A stretch of 64,000 nucleotides of DNA from Pseudomonas antarctica (GCF_001647715.1 NZ_CP015600.1:5084001-5148000); one strand, 5' to 3'; numbered from the stretch's first letter, positions 16,580 to 25,365 are shown. The notes: generated by a model from the sequence alone, not told the origin. Program-made: numbers and translations.

Positions 16580-16987
16580 ATGCGCTTACGTCAGTTGTGT
16601 TTGTTGGCAGTGTTAATGATCGGGGCTACCGCCCACGCTGAAGAAACCTCGAACACCGGCAGCTCCACGCCCCTGTCCTTGAGTGCCGGCAGCCAGATCA
16701 CCGAGTTGCAGCAACGCTTGAAAGAAAGCGAACGGCTGCGTGAAGAACTGAGCAAACAACTGCAAAGCGCAGATACTGCGCGTGAAAGCGCCCAACTGAG
16801 TCGCTTGCGTCAGGAGAACCAACGCCTGGCCCAGCAACTCAAAGAAACACAGGGCGGCACCTTGACCCGATGGCTGACCGAGCAACAGCAGTGGTTTGTC
16901 ACCGGCGGTGCCGTCGCACTGATCGCGTTGCTGTGCGGGATCTTCGCCAGCGGTGGGCACCGTCGCCGTCGACAATGGCTAAATTGA
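16580..16987 (+). CDS. Secreted/membrane-anchored coiled-coil protein preceding cpxR
   Basis: The 135-residue product has a signal peptide (MRLRQLCLLAVLMIGATAHAEE), then a long coiled coil (ITELQQRLKESERLREELSKQ... to about 97), and a C-terminal membrane helix (WFVTGGAVALIALLCGIFASGG) with a basic cytosolic end HRRRRQWLN. This resembles the C-terminal half of YgiM-like (TIGR04211) envelope proteins, but without the SH3 domain. An AGGAG lies 8 bp before ATG 16580. It is 7 bp upstream of cpxR, so it probably belongs to the Cpx envelope-stress operon. Precise function is unknown. Confidence 0.75.
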   Translation: MRLRQLCLLAVLMIGATAHAEETSNTGSSTPLSLSAGSQITELQQRLKESERLREELSKQLQSADTARESAQLSRLRQENQRLAQQLKETQGGTLTRWLTEQQQWFVTGGAVALIALLCGIFASGGHRRRRQWLN

Positions 16988-16994
16988 GTGAGTC

Positions 16995-17672
16995 ATGAGC
17001 GAGCTGTTACTGATAGATGATGACCAGGAGCTCTGCGAGCTGCTGACCAGTTGGCTAAGCCAGGAAGGTTTCCAGGTGCGCGCCTGCCACGACGGCTTGA
17101 GCGCCCGCAAAGCCTTGGCCGACAGCGCCCCCGCGGCGGTGGTACTCGACGTGATGCTGCCCGATGGCAGTGGCCTGGAGTTGCTCAAACAATTGCGCAG
17201 CGACCACCCGGAATTGCCGGTGTTGATGCTCTCGGCCCGAGGCGAGCCACTGGACCGGATTCTCGGCCTGGAACTGGGCGCGGACGATTACCTGGCCAAA
17301 CCCTGCGACCCACGCGAGCTCACCGCCCGCCTGCGCGCCGTGCTGCGCCGCAGCCACCCGGCTGCCGTGTCGAGCCAGCTGGAACTGGGTGATCTGTGCT
17401 TCAGCCCGGTGCGTGGCGTGGTCACCATCGATGAGCAGGAATTTGCCCTTACCGTCTCCGAAAGCCGCCTGCTGGAAGCCTTGCTGCGCCAGCCCGGCGA
17501 ACCGCTGGACAAGCAGGAACTGGCGCAGATCGCCCTCGGCCGCAAGCTGACCCTTTACGATCGCAGCCTGGACATGCACGTCAGCAACCTGCGCAAGAAA
17601 ATCGGCCCGCACCCGGATGGCCGGCCACGGATCGTGGCACTGCGTAGCCGGGGCTATTACTACAGCCTCTGA
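16995..17672 (+). CDS. cpxR: Envelope-stress response regulator CpxR
   Basis: The 225-residue OmpR/PhoB-type regulator has a receiver domain (1-115; acidic pocket D8-D10, phospho-acceptor D52 in VVLDVMLPDGSG, Lys in DDYLAKPCDP) and a winged-helix DNA-binding domain (about 130-225; ending DMHVSNLRKKIGPHPDGRPRIVALRSRGYYY). It is partner to the CpxA kinase 680 bp downstream, with a Spy-like chaperone gene between. The same order occurs in P. aeruginosa, where CpxR also activates mexAB-oprM. The YYYSL end and DGRPRI match CpxR better than PhoB or RstA. Confidence 0.92.
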   Translation: MSELLLIDDDQELCELLTSWLSQEGFQVRACHDGLSARKALADSAPAAVVLDVMLPDGSGLELLKQLRSDHPELPVLMLSARGEPLDRILGLELGADDYLAKPCDPRELTARLRAVLRRSHPAAVSSQLELGDLCFSPVRGVVTIDEQEFALTVSESRLLEALLRQPGEPLDKQELAQIALGRKLTLYDRSLDMHVSNLRKKIGPHPDGRPRIVALRSRGYYYSL

Positions 17673-17721
17673 AATCGGGAGCCTGTGGCTCCCAGTTTTG
17701 TCAGTTCCCCCCAAACCCCTC

Positions 17722-17737
17722 TTTACCCAAGCTTTAC
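17722..17737 (-). promoter_or_regulatory. Candidate CpxR box upstream of the Spy-like gene
   Basis: Read on the minus strand the site is GTAAA-N6-GTAAA (TTTAC at 17722-17726 and 17733-17737 on the plus strand). The consensus is GTAAA-N5-GTAAA, so spacing is one longer. A plausible -10 (TAATCT, 17770-17775) lies 33 bp downstream and the gene starts at 17818. Confidence 0.55.
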
Positions 17738-17817
17738 CGTCCCCTGACCGCCGCTGACCTTGATCTCCGTAATCTACTCACATCCGGACTCACCGGAATA
17801 GAGACAGGAGAATCACC

Positions 17818-18282
17818 ATGCGCAAGACCCTTATCGCTCTGATGTTCGCCGCTGCCCTGCCGACCGTTGCCATGGCCGCTATGCCAGAAGGCCCAGGCCC
17901 GATGGGCGGCCCAGAAGGCCACATGATGGGTGGCCCGGGCCACGGCGGTGAACACGGTCCGCGTGGCAAAGGCGGCCCCTTCAGCCAGTTGGACCTGACC
18001 AAGGAACAGCGCCAGCAAATCGGCAAATTGATGGGTGACCAATGGCACGCCCGCAAAGACCTGGTCAAAAAGTACCTGGACAAACTGCCAGCCGCTGACC
18101 AGAAAGCCATGCAGGATGAAATCGCCGCCGGCAAACAGAAAACCCAGGCTGACATCCGTGCCGTGCTGAAACCCGATCAACAGAAGAAATTCGACGAGAT
18201 CGTCAAGAAACAGGCCGAGCGCCGCGCCGAGTGGAAGGAATTCCAGGCCTGGAAAGCGCAACAGCCGCAAAAAGCGCAATAA
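17818..18282 (+). CDS. Spy/CpxP-like periplasmic protein with Gly/Met/His-rich N terminus
   Basis: The 154-residue product has a signal peptide (MRKTLIALMFAAALPTVAMA), a Gly/Pro/Met/His-rich segment (AMPEGPGPMGGPEGHMMGGPG...) at about 21-52 and a helical domain with the LTxxQ-type motif LDLTKEQRQQIGKLM, then a charged helical end. Spy and CpxP are cradle-shaped periplasmic chaperones; CpxP also damps CpxA. The gene sits between cpxR and cpxA, and a candidate CpxR box precedes it, so it is likely a Cpx-induced product or feedback inhibitor. AGGAGA lies 7 bp before ATG. The Met/His-rich part could bind copper. Confidence 0.85.
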   Translation: MRKTLIALMFAAALPTVAMAAMPEGPGPMGGPEGHMMGGPGHGGEHGPRGKGGPFSQLDLTKEQRQQIGKLMGDQWHARKDLVKKYLDKLPAADQKAMQDEIAAGKQKTQADIRAVLKPDQQKKFDEIVKKQAERRAEWKEFQAWKAQQPQKAQ

Positions 18283-18302
18283 TGCTCTAGCGTTACCTAC
18301 CC

Positions 18303-18332
18303 AGCCCAGTGGCCCTCGCCGCTGGGCTTTTC
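18303..18332 (+). terminator. Terminator/attenuator between the Spy-like gene and cpxA
   Basis: AGCCCAG...CTGGGCT stem (18303-18309 with 18322-18328) followed by TTTT. It would lower read-through so that the chaperone is made in excess over the kinase. Confidence 0.75.
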
Positions 18333-18349
18333 CTGTTTGAGGGTTTCCT

Positions 18350-19693
18350 GTGCGTTCATTGTTCTGGCGCATCCTGGCCAGTTTCTGGCTGGCCATCGCC
18401 TTGGTTGCCGGGTTGTCGATCCTGCTTGGGCATATGCTCAACCAGGACGCCTGGATTCTCAGCCGCCACCCCGGCCTCAACAACCTGGCGCAAGAGTGGA
18501 CCCAACTCTACGAAGCGCAAGGCGAAGACGCCGCCCAGGACTTACTGCAACAGCGCAAGCGCCAGTATCACATCGACGTGCAAGTGCTGAATGAAAGCGG
18601 CGAGCCGGTAGTGCGTGGCACCTTCCCGAAGCGCGCCGCCGCCTTCGAAGCTCGGCAGAATGACAGCAAGGACGGCCACCTGCCCTGGCGCCGGCTGACC
18701 GCCGAGTACACCAGTGAAAAAACCGGCGACACCTACCTGCTGATCTACCGCATTCCGCACCCGGAACTCGACGAATGGCACCGCAGCAGCCTGACCTGGC
18801 CCTTGAGCGCGCTGGCGATTGCGCTGGTGGTGCTGACACTGTTCAGTTTGCTGGTGACGCTGTCCATTACCCGCCCGCTCAGCCGACTGCGCGGCGCGGT
18901 GCATGACCTTGGCCAAGCCACCTACCAGCAGAACAGCCTGGCGCAGCTGGCTAACCGGCGCGATGAGTTCGGCGTGCTGGCCACTGACTTCAACCGCATG
19001 GGCGCGCGCCTGCAAAGCCTGATCGGCAGCCAGCGCCAGTTGCTGCGGGACGTGTCCCACGAACTGCGCTCGCCACTGGCCCGCTTGCGCATCGCCCTGG
19101 CCCTGGCCGAACGCGCCAGCCCCGAAGAACGGGAAAAGCTCTGGCCGCGCCTGACCCGCGAATGCGACCGCCTGGAAGCGCTGATCAGCGAAATTCTGGT
19201 ATTGGCCCGCGTCGATGCCGACAACGCCAGTGCGGAAGAGGTGGACCTCAACCCACTGCTCAAAACCCTGCAAAAGGACGCCCAACTCGGTGCCCCGGAC
19301 CAGACGGTGCAGCTGTCGGCTGACAACGAGCTGCACCTTAAGGGCTGGCCGACCATGATCGAACGCGCAGTGGATAACTTGCTGCGCAACGCCCAACGTT
19401 TCAACCCGCCAGGCCAGCCGATTGAATTGAAGGCCCAACGCCAGGGCGAGCGCATTCTGATCAGCGTGCGCGACCATGGCCAAGGCGTTGACGCCGAACA
19501 CCTGAGCCAACTCGGCGAACCGTTCTACCGCGCGCCCGGCCAGACGGCCCAAGGCCACGGCCTGGGCCTGGCGATTGCGCGGCGCGCGGCAGAGCGCCAT
19601 GGTGGCAGCCTGATCCTGGCCAATCACCCCGACGGCGGTTTTATCGCCAGCATCGACCTGCCGCTGGTGCCCGGAGTTGTCACACCCGTGTGA
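18350..19693 (+). CDS. cpxA: Envelope-stress sensor histidine kinase CpxA
   Basis: The 447-residue kinase has two membrane helices (about 8-28 and 148-170) enclosing a periplasmic sensor of ~120 residues. A HAMP domain (SITRPLSRLRGAVHDLG...) and HisKA domain (phospho-acceptor His in RDVSHELRSPLARLRIAL, about residue 237) come next, then an HATPase with the N box (AVDNLLRNAQRF), G1 (VRDHGQGV) and G2 (GHGLGLAI). It phosphorylates CpxR on envelope stress. The start is GTG 18350; CCTGTTTGAGGG is a fair ribosome site 10 bp upstream. Its position after cpxR and the Spy-like gene supports the assignment. Confidence 0.9.
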   Translation: MRSLFWRILASFWLAIALVAGLSILLGHMLNQDAWILSRHPGLNNLAQEWTQLYEAQGEDAAQDLLQQRKRQYHIDVQVLNESGEPVVRGTFPKRAAAFEARQNDSKDGHLPWRRLTAEYTSEKTGDTYLLIYRIPHPELDEWHRSSLTWPLSALAIALVVLTLFSLLVTLSITRPLSRLRGAVHDLGQATYQQNSLAQLANRRDEFGVLATDFNRMGARLQSLIGSQRQLLRDVSHELRSPLARLRIALALAERASPEEREKLWPRLTRECDRLEALISEILVLARVDADNASAEEVDLNPLLKTLQKDAQLGAPDQTVQLSADNELHLKGWPTMIERAVDNLLRNAQRFNPPGQPIELKAQRQGERILISVRDHGQGVDAEHLSQLGEPFYRAPGQTAQGHGLGLAIARRAAERHGGSLILANHPDGGFIASIDLPLVPGVVTPV

Positions 19694-19733
19694 GGATCTT
19701 CTATAGTGGCCCTTCTCTTACGGAGGGCCTTTG

Positions 19734-21089
19734 ATGACTGACCTGCTGACTCCCATCCAAGCCGCACTCGATTTACCGCAAGTCGCGCTGACCTTTACCG
19801 AAGCCGGCGCCCTGCCCTCGACCTTCGCCGTGACCGAACTGGCGGCCGCCAGTCTCGGTGCCGCCGGCCAAGCCGTCGCCCAACTTATTCAGCAGCAGAC
19901 CGGGCGCTTGCCCAGCGTCAGCGTGGACCGGCGCCTAGCCTCCTTCTGGTTCTCGTCCTCGATTCGCCCGGTGGGTTGGCAAGTACCGCCGCTGTGGGAC
20001 CCGGTCGCCGGCGACTATGCCTGCGCCGATGGCTGGATTCGTTTACACACCAATGCGCCCCATCACCGCGCGGCCGCCGAGCGCGTACTCGGCAAGGTCA
20101 ATGACCGTGCCGAGATGGCCAGCCACGTCGCAACGTGGAACGCGGCAGAACTGGAACAGGCGATTGTCGATGAAGGCGGCTGCGCAGCGCAGATGCGTTC
20201 GTGGCAGGCCTGGCAAACCCATCCGCAGGGGTTGGCGGTCAATGCGCAGGACCTGGTGCAGCGCCGGACCTTCGATGCCACGGCCGACAAACCCTGGCTC
20301 GGTTCCGTGGCGCGGCCGTTGGCCGGCATCAAGGTGCTGGACCTGACCCGCGTACTGGCCGGCCCCGTGGCCAGTCGTTTCCTCGCCGGCCTTGGCGCCG
20401 ATGTCCTGCGCATCGACTCACCCAGCTGGAACGAGCCGGGCGTGGTGCCGGAAATGACCCTGGGCAAACGCTGCGCTCGCCTGGACCTGAAAAGCCCCCA
20501 GGACCGGCAGATTTTCGAAAGCCTGCTCAAAGAGGCCGACATTCTGTTCCACGGCTACCGCGCCGATGCCCTGGAGCAACTCGGCTACTGCGCCGATGAC
20601 CTGCAAACCCTCGCCCCCGGCTTGATCGACGTAAGCCTCAATGCCTACGGCTGGAGCGGCCCATGGCGTAATCGTCGCGGCTTCGACAGCCTGGTGCAGA
20701 TGAGCTGCGGGATTGCTGACGCGGGCATGGCCTGGAAACAGTCGGATAAACCGGTGCCGGTGCCGCTGCCGTTGCAGGCGCTGGATCACGCCACCGGGTA
20801 TTTGATGGCGGCCAGTGCGATTCAGGCGTTAAGCGAGCGCTTGAAAACCGGGCGTGGCGGTTCGGCGCGGTTGTCGTTGGCACGCACCGCGAAGCTGTTG
20901 GTGGAGGCCGGGCAAGTGCCGGAGCAACCGGCGTTGCGGGCTGAAGACGCGGGCGATCAGGGTGTGGTGGTGGAGCAAACGGCCTGGGGCCAGGCCCATC
21001 GTTTGCTCGCGCCGGTGACCATCAGTGGCACGCCTTTGCAGTGGGATTTGCCAGCGGGGGAATTGGGGTCGCATCGGCCACAGTGGTGA
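19734..21089 (+). CDS. CaiB/BaiF (class III) CoA-transferase
   Basis: The 451-residue protein matches CoA-transferase family III. The core includes PLAGIKVLDLTRVLAGPVASRFLAGLGADVLRIDSP (about 190-225), the segment LDLKSPQDRQIFESLLKEADILFHGYRADALEQLGY and DVSLNAYGWSGPWRNRRGFDSLVQMSCGIA. Members move CoA between carboxylic acids using a catalytic Asp; here the AGPVASR loop lies near the CoA pocket. Substrate is unknown; the first ~180 residues are a divergent extra domain. CGGAGGG precedes ATG 19734 by 7 bp. It follows cpxA by 40 bp but has no obvious functional link with it. Confidence 0.87.
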   Translation: MTDLLTPIQAALDLPQVALTFTEAGALPSTFAVTELAAASLGAAGQAVAQLIQQQTGRLPSVSVDRRLASFWFSSSIRPVGWQVPPLWDPVAGDYACADGWIRLHTNAPHHRAAAERVLGKVNDRAEMASHVATWNAAELEQAIVDEGGCAAQMRSWQAWQTHPQGLAVNAQDLVQRRTFDATADKPWLGSVARPLAGIKVLDLTRVLAGPVASRFLAGLGADVLRIDSPSWNEPGVVPEMTLGKRCARLDLKSPQDRQIFESLLKEADILFHGYRADALEQLGYCADDLQTLAPGLIDVSLNAYGWSGPWRNRRGFDSLVQMSCGIADAGMAWKQSDKPVPVPLPLQALDHATGYLMAASAIQALSERLKTGRGGSARLSLARTAKLLVEAGQVPEQPALRAEDAGDQGVVVEQTAWGQAHRLLAPVTISGTPLQWDLPAGELGSHRPQW

Positions 21090-21097
21090 TTTGAAAA

Positions 21098-21189
21098 CCT
21101 CTTTCGCGAGCAAGCCCGCTCCCACACTTTACCGAGTACATCCTTTGGAATACGGTCAAAATGTGGGTGCGGGCTTGCTCGCGAAGAGG
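21098..21189. repeat. Extragenic palindromic repeat doublet, copy 4 (inward orientation)
   Basis: CCTCTTTCGCGAGCAAGCCC...GGGCTTGCTCGCGAAGAGG: the same modules as copy 1 but with the opposite relative orientation (the GCTCCCACA ends face the centre). It lies between two convergent genes. Confidence 0.8.
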
Positions 21190-21204
21190 CCCTGGCAGAC
21201 GCTA

Positions 21205-22068
21205 TCAATCCGCCCGACTTAACGACGTCCACAAGTGCTGCGCGGCATACGCCCGCAAAGGCCGCCACGCCTCAGCCCGCGCCAACAATGCGCGCGCGGT
21301 TACCGGCCCACCTTCCAACGCCGCCAGCGCATTGATCAATCCGATATCCCCCGAGGCAAACGCATCCGGCTCGCGCAACTGGCGCATGGCGATGTACTGC
21401 GCAGTCCAGTCGCCGATTCCCGGCAACGCCACCAGCCGCGCCACGCCCTCCTTGAGGCTGGCTTTGGGCTCAAATAACTGCGGGTCATCCAATAAAGCCT
21501 GGGCAACACCCGATAAGGTGCGACCCCGAGCCTTGGGCATGCCCAACGTCGCCAGGTCCGCCGCTGCCAAGACGTCGGGCGTCGGGAAAACATGGGTGAT
21601 ACCGGCGTGTGGCGTATGCAACGGCTGGCCATACTGCGCCACCAATTTACCCGCCAGGCGAATGGCCGCCACCACCGTGATCTGTTGCCCCAGCACGGCA
21701 CGAATCGCCAGTTCCAGACCGTCCCACGCACCCGGCACGCGCAGGCCAGGACGGCCAGCAACAAGCTGCGCCATTAACGGGTCGGCGGCCAGTTGCGCAT
21801 TGATCAACTGCGGCTGGGCATCCACATCGAACATCGCCCTCAAGCGCCGCTCGATCTCGAGAAGCGCGGCGGTGTCAGGAAACTCGACGTCGACCTCCAG
21901 CCAATCCCCGGCCCCCGGCGCAACACTGATCCAGCCGTGGGAACCTGCGACGCTGATGCTGCGCCGATACACACCGGCCTCGACAATCTCCAACCCGCTG
22001 ATTGCCCGCAAGGATAAAAAGTCCACCATCGCCGCCCAGTCATAGGGTGGCTGATACGCCAGTCTCAC
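21205..22068 (-). CDS. AlkA-type DNA-3-methyladenine glycosylase II
   Basis: The 287-residue protein contains a glycosylase helix-hairpin-helix: LVALPGIGDWTAQYIAMRQLREPDAFASGDIGL, where the Asp of ASGD is the catalytic residue of the HhH-GPD superfamily. It also has the AlkA segment GLELAIRAVLGQQITVVAA (about 120). The enzyme excises alkylated purines and pyrimidines. It lacks the Ada-type N-terminal regulatory domains. Start is GTG 22068, which overlaps the stop of the upstream transporter gene by 4 bp (GTGA); upstream in-frame codons only read through the transporter gene and are not part of it. It is probably translationally coupled to that transporter gene. Name alkA is reasonable but not certain. 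Confidence 0.87.
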   Translation of the reverse strand: MRLAYQPPYDWAAMVDFLSLRAISGLEIVEAGVYRRSISVAGSHGWISVAPGAGDWLEVDVEFPDTAALLEIERRLRAMFDVDAQPQLINAQLAADPLMAQLVAGRPGLRVPGAWDGLELAIRAVLGQQITVVAAIRLAGKLVAQYGQPLHTPHAGITHVFPTPDVLAAADLATLGMPKARGRTLSGVAQALLDDPQLFEPKASLKEGVARLVALPGIGDWTAQYIAMRQLREPDAFASGDIGLINALAALEGGPVTARALLARAEAWRPLRAYAAQHLWTSLSRAD

Positions 22069-23492
22069 AACGACAATACCCCGCTGTACAGCCCATACGC
22101 CGCCAGCCCCGCGCCCGCGACCACGCAACTGAAAATGCCTTTTTCCATGTGGGTAAACAAGGGCTGGCCCTGCTCGCGCTTGGCCAGGGCAAATAGAATC
22201 ACACCGGGCGCATACAGCAGTGCCGAGAGCAGCAGGTACTTCAAGCCGCCTGCGTAAAGCAGCCATACCGCGTAGCCGAGGGCAATCAGGCTGACCAGCA
22301 AATCCTTGCAGCGCTGGCGCGGGGCGCCGTCATAGGTTTCGCCGCGCCCGCTCAACAGCACTGCATAGGCTGCCGACCACAGGTAGGGCACCAGAATCAT
22401 TGACGAGGCCAGGTAGATGAGGTTGGTGTAAGTGCTGTGGGAAAACAGCGTGATGACCAGGAAAACCTGGATCATTACGTTCGTCAGCCACAACGCGTTG
22501 GCCGGCACCTGGTTGGCGTTTTCCTTTTTCAGGAAGGCCGGCATGGTCTTGTCATGGGCCGTGGCGTAAAGAATTTCTGCGCACAGCAGCGCCCAGGACA
22601 GCAAAGCCCCCAGCAACGACAACGCCAGGCCGATGCTGATCGCCACCGCGCCCCAAGGTCCGACAATATGTTCCAGCACACCTGCCAAGGATGGGTTCTG
22701 CAATTGCGCCAGTTCCGGCTGGCTCATGATCCCCAGCGACAACACATTCACCAGTACCAGCAGCGCCAGCACCCCAAGAAACCCGATCAGCGTGGCCCGG
22801 CCTACATCCGAGCGTTTCTCGGCCCGCGCCGAATACACACTGGCGCCCTCAATGCCGATGAAGACGAACACGGTGACCAGCATCATGTTGCGCACCTGAT
22901 CAACCACGCTGCCGAATTGCGGATTGCCCAAGCCCCAGATATCGCGGGTGAAGATATCGGCCTTGAACGCGACGGCGCTGATGACCACAAACATCACCAG
23001 CGGCACGATCTTCGCCACGGTGGTGATCTGGTTGATGAACGCCGCCTCCTTGATGCCGCGCAGCACCAGAAAATGCACGGCCCACAACAACAGCGACGCG
23101 CAGCCAATAGCGACCGGCGTATTGCCCTGGCCGAACACCGGGAAGAAGTAACCCAGGGTGCTGAACAGCAACACGAAATAACCGACGTTGCCCATCCAGG
23201 CACTGATCCAGTACCCCCAGGCGGACGAGAAACCCATGTAATCGCCAAAACCGGCTTTGGCGTAGGCATACACCCCGGCATCCAGTTCAGGTTTGCGATT
23301 GGCCAGCGTCTGGAACACGAAGGCCAGGGTCAACATGCCGACGGCGGTGATCGCCCAGCCGATCAACACGGCGCCCACTCCGGCGCGCGCGGCCATGTTT
23401 TGTGGCAAGGAGAAAATCCCACCGCCGATCATCGAGCCCACCACCAGGGCGATCAGCGCGCTGAGACGGAGTTTCTCGACCGATTCAGACAT
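22065..23492 (-). CDS. Basic amino-acid/polyamine antiporter, ArcD paralogue
   Basis: The 475-residue APC-family protein has 12-13 membrane helices and is strikingly like the divergent arcD in this window: [71 protein letters not shown] and KKENANQVPANALWLTN. ArcD swaps arginine for ornithine across the inner membrane. This copy may use other basic amino acids or act under different conditions. An AGGAGTCGTT site precedes ATG 23492. The gene is divergent from arcD with a 445-bp gap and is linked to an AlkA-like gene downstream. Confidence 0.88.
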   Translation of the reverse strand: MSESVEKLRLSALIALVVGSMIGGGIFSLPQNMAARAGVGAVLIGWAITAVGMLTLAFVFQTLANRKPELDAGVYAYAKAGFGDYMGFSSAWGYWISAWMGNVGYFVLLFSTLGYFFPVFGQGNTPVAIGCASLLLWAVHFLVLRGIKEAAFINQITTVAKIVPLVMFVVISAVAFKADIFTRDIWGLGNPQFGSVVDQVRNMMLVTVFVFIGIEGASVYSARAEKRSDVGRATLIGFLGVLALLVLVNVLSLGIMSQPELAQLQNPSLAGVLEHIVGPWGAVAISIGLALSLLGALLSWALLCAEILYATAHDKTMPAFLKKENANQVPANALWLTNVMIQVFLVITLFSHSTYTNLIYLASSMILVPYLWSAAYAVLLSGRGETYDGAPRQRCKDLLVSLIALGYAVWLLYAGGLKYLLLSALLYAPGVILFALAKREQGQPLFTHMEKGIFSCVVAGAGLAAYGLYSGVLSL

Positions 23493-23862
23493 AACGACTC
23501 CTACAGAAACAATAATTGAGCGGACAACCGTGTACTCAACTAATTCATTCAGCGAGTGCAACGTTTATTTAAGACGGTAATAAAACCCACAGGCTCATAA
23601 CATAACGGCATGAAAGTTTGTAAAGTTTAGGCTTATTAACAATTTAAAGACGCAGGCCTTTGGCCGCTATCTAGCGAGCTTCTCGGCGTGTTGTTTAAAA
23701 GTTTGCATATTCTGCAAAACAGACTAGTTTCAAACGTCCATCACACGGACTAAATCATTAGTCATCACGCAGAGACCGCTCTAGAAAGCGTCTTCCCGAT
23801 AAAAGTACCCCTCAAGTGCTTCCCCCCTAAGTCATTAATTCACAATGAAATGTGCCAATGAC

Positions 23863-23904
23863 GTGATCTAAGTCAGCTGTTTGATCAGCGCACAGAATTA
23901 TTCT
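23863..23904 (+). promoter_or_regulatory. arcD promoter with candidate ANR box
   Basis: GTGAT-CTAA-GTCAG (23863-23876) fits the ANR/FNR pattern TTGAT-N4-ATCAA with 7 of 10 matches. A -10 element TATTCT lies at 23899-23904, implying a start near 23911; the box is then centred at -41.5, the standard class II FNR/ANR position. The rest of the 445-bp gap (23493-23862) is A/T-rich and must also carry the promoter of the divergent paralogue; I see no further gene in it. Confidence 0.6.
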
Positions 23905-23937
23905 GTGGTCTCTCTTCTCCTGCATTGGAGTCATGCA

Positions 23938-25365
23938 ATGTCTGAATCTCCCGGAAAACTTCGACTGGGCGCACTGGTTGCCTTGGTCGTGGGTTCAATG
24001 ATTGGCGGCGGGATCTTCTCACTTCCGCAAAATATGGCGGCCAGTGCCGATGTCGGCGCGGTGCTGATCGGTTGGGTGATTACCGCCATCGGCATGCTGA
24101 CCCTCGCTTTCGTGTTCCAGACCCTGGCCAATCGCAAGCCTGACCTCGACGGCGGGGTGTATGCCTATGCCAAGGCCGGCTTCGGCGACTACATGGGCTT
24201 CTCGTCCGCCTGGGGGTACTGGATCAGTGCCTGGCTGGGCAACGTCGGGTACTTCGTGTTGCTGTTCAGCACCCTCGGCTATTTCTTTCCGATCTTCGGC
24301 GAAGGCAATACGCCTGCGGCGGTGATTGGCGCCTCGGTGTTGCTGTGGGCCGTGCACTTTCTGGTGCTGCGCGGGATCAAGGAAGCCGCGTTCATCAACC
24401 TGGTGACCACCGTCGCCAAGGTGGTGCCGCTGGTGCTGTTCGTGCTGATCGCCGTGTTCGCGTTCAAACTGGACATTTTCACCGCCGATATCTGGGGCGT
24501 GAAAAACCCGGACCTGGGCAGTGTGATGAACCAGGTGCGCAACATGATGCTGGTTACCGTGTGGGTATTCATCGGCATCGAAGGCGCGAGCATCTTCTCG
24601 TCCCGTGCGGAAAAACGCTCCGACGTGGGCAAGGCTACCGTCATCGGTTTTATCACCGTGCTGCTGTTCCTGATGCTGGTGAACGTGCTGTCCCTGGGGA
24701 TCATGACCCAACCGGAATTGGCCAAATTGCAGAACCCGTCGATGGCCGCCGTGCTGGAGCATGTAGTCGGTCACTGGGGCGCGGTGCTGATCAGCGTCGG
24801 CTTGATCATCTCCCTGCTGGGGGCGCTGCTGTCGTGGGTGTTGCTGTGCGCGGAGATCATGTTCGCCGCCGCCAAGGACCACACCATGCCGGAGTTCCTG
24901 CGTAAGGAAAATGCCAACCATGTGCCGGTCAACGCCCTGTGGCTGACCAACGCGATGGTGCAGGTGTTCCTGGTGATCACGCTGTTTTCCGCCAGCACTT
25001 ACCTGTCGCTGATTTACCTCGCCACGTCGATGATCCTGGTGCCCTACCTGTGGTCGGCAGCCTACGCCTTGCTGCTGGCGGTGCGCGGTGAGACCTACGA
25101 AAACGCGCTGCGCGAACGCAAGAAAGACCTGTTCATCGGCGCCGTCGCCCTGATCTACGCGATCTGGCTGCTCTACGCCGGTGGCACCAAGTACCTGCTG
25201 CTGTCCGCCCTGCTCTACGCGCCTGGCGCGATCCTGTTCGCCAAGGCCAAGCATGAACTGGGCAAACCGATTTTCACCAACGTCGAGAAGCTGATATTCG
25301 CCGCGGTAGTCGTGGGCGCCCTGGTGGCGGCCTACGGGCTCTACGCCGGCTTCCTGACACTGTAA
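23938..25365 (+). CDS. arcD: Arginine/ornithine antiporter ArcD
   Basis: The 475-residue protein begins [35 protein letters not shown] and has 12-13 helices, with [21 protein letters not shown] (substrate-site region) and [17 protein letters not shown] cytoplasmic loop. It imports arginine and exports ornithine to feed the arginine deiminase pathway. Order arcD-arcA-arcB-arcC is that of P. aeruginosa. GGAG lies 8 bp before ATG 23938, and an in-frame ATG-like start further upstream (23881 region) is ruled out because it would overlap the promoter. The gene is driven by the candidate ANR site just upstream and so should be induced by low oxygen. Confidence 0.95.
   Translation: MSESPGKLRLGALVALVVGSMIGGGIFSLPQNMAASADVGAVLIGWVITAIGMLTLAFVFQTLANRKPDLDGGVYAYAKAGFGDYMGFSSAWGYWISAWLGNVGYFVLLFSTLGYFFPIFGEGNTPAAVIGASVLLWAVHFLVLRGIKEAAFINLVTTVAKVVPLVLFVLIAVFAFKLDIFTADIWGVKNPDLGSVMNQVRNMMLVTVWVFIGIEGASIFSSRAEKRSDVGKATVIGFITVLLFLMLVNVLSLGIMTQPELAKLQNPSMAAVLEHVVGHWGAVLISVGLIISLLGALLSWVLLCAEIMFAAAKDHTMPEFLRKENANHVPVNALWLTNAMVQVFLVITLFSASTYLSLIYLATSMILVPYLWSAAYALLLAVRGETYENALRERKKDLFIGAVALIYAIWLLYAGGTKYLLLSALLYAPGAILFAKAKHELGKPIFTNVEKLIFAAVVVGALVAAYGLYAGFLTL

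Noticed and set aside
22069..22266. Upstream extension of the AlkA-like gene
   Set aside because: It lies inside the transporter gene in another frame and is Arg/Gly-rich; the GTG at 22068 begins the conserved part.
23881..23895. TTGATCAGCGCACA as a second ANR site
   Set aside because: Only the left half matches, and it lies at about -23, a poor activation position.
24019..25254. 411-codon frame antisense to arcD
   Set aside because: His/Gln-rich shadow of a membrane-protein gene; the real frame has full family similarity.
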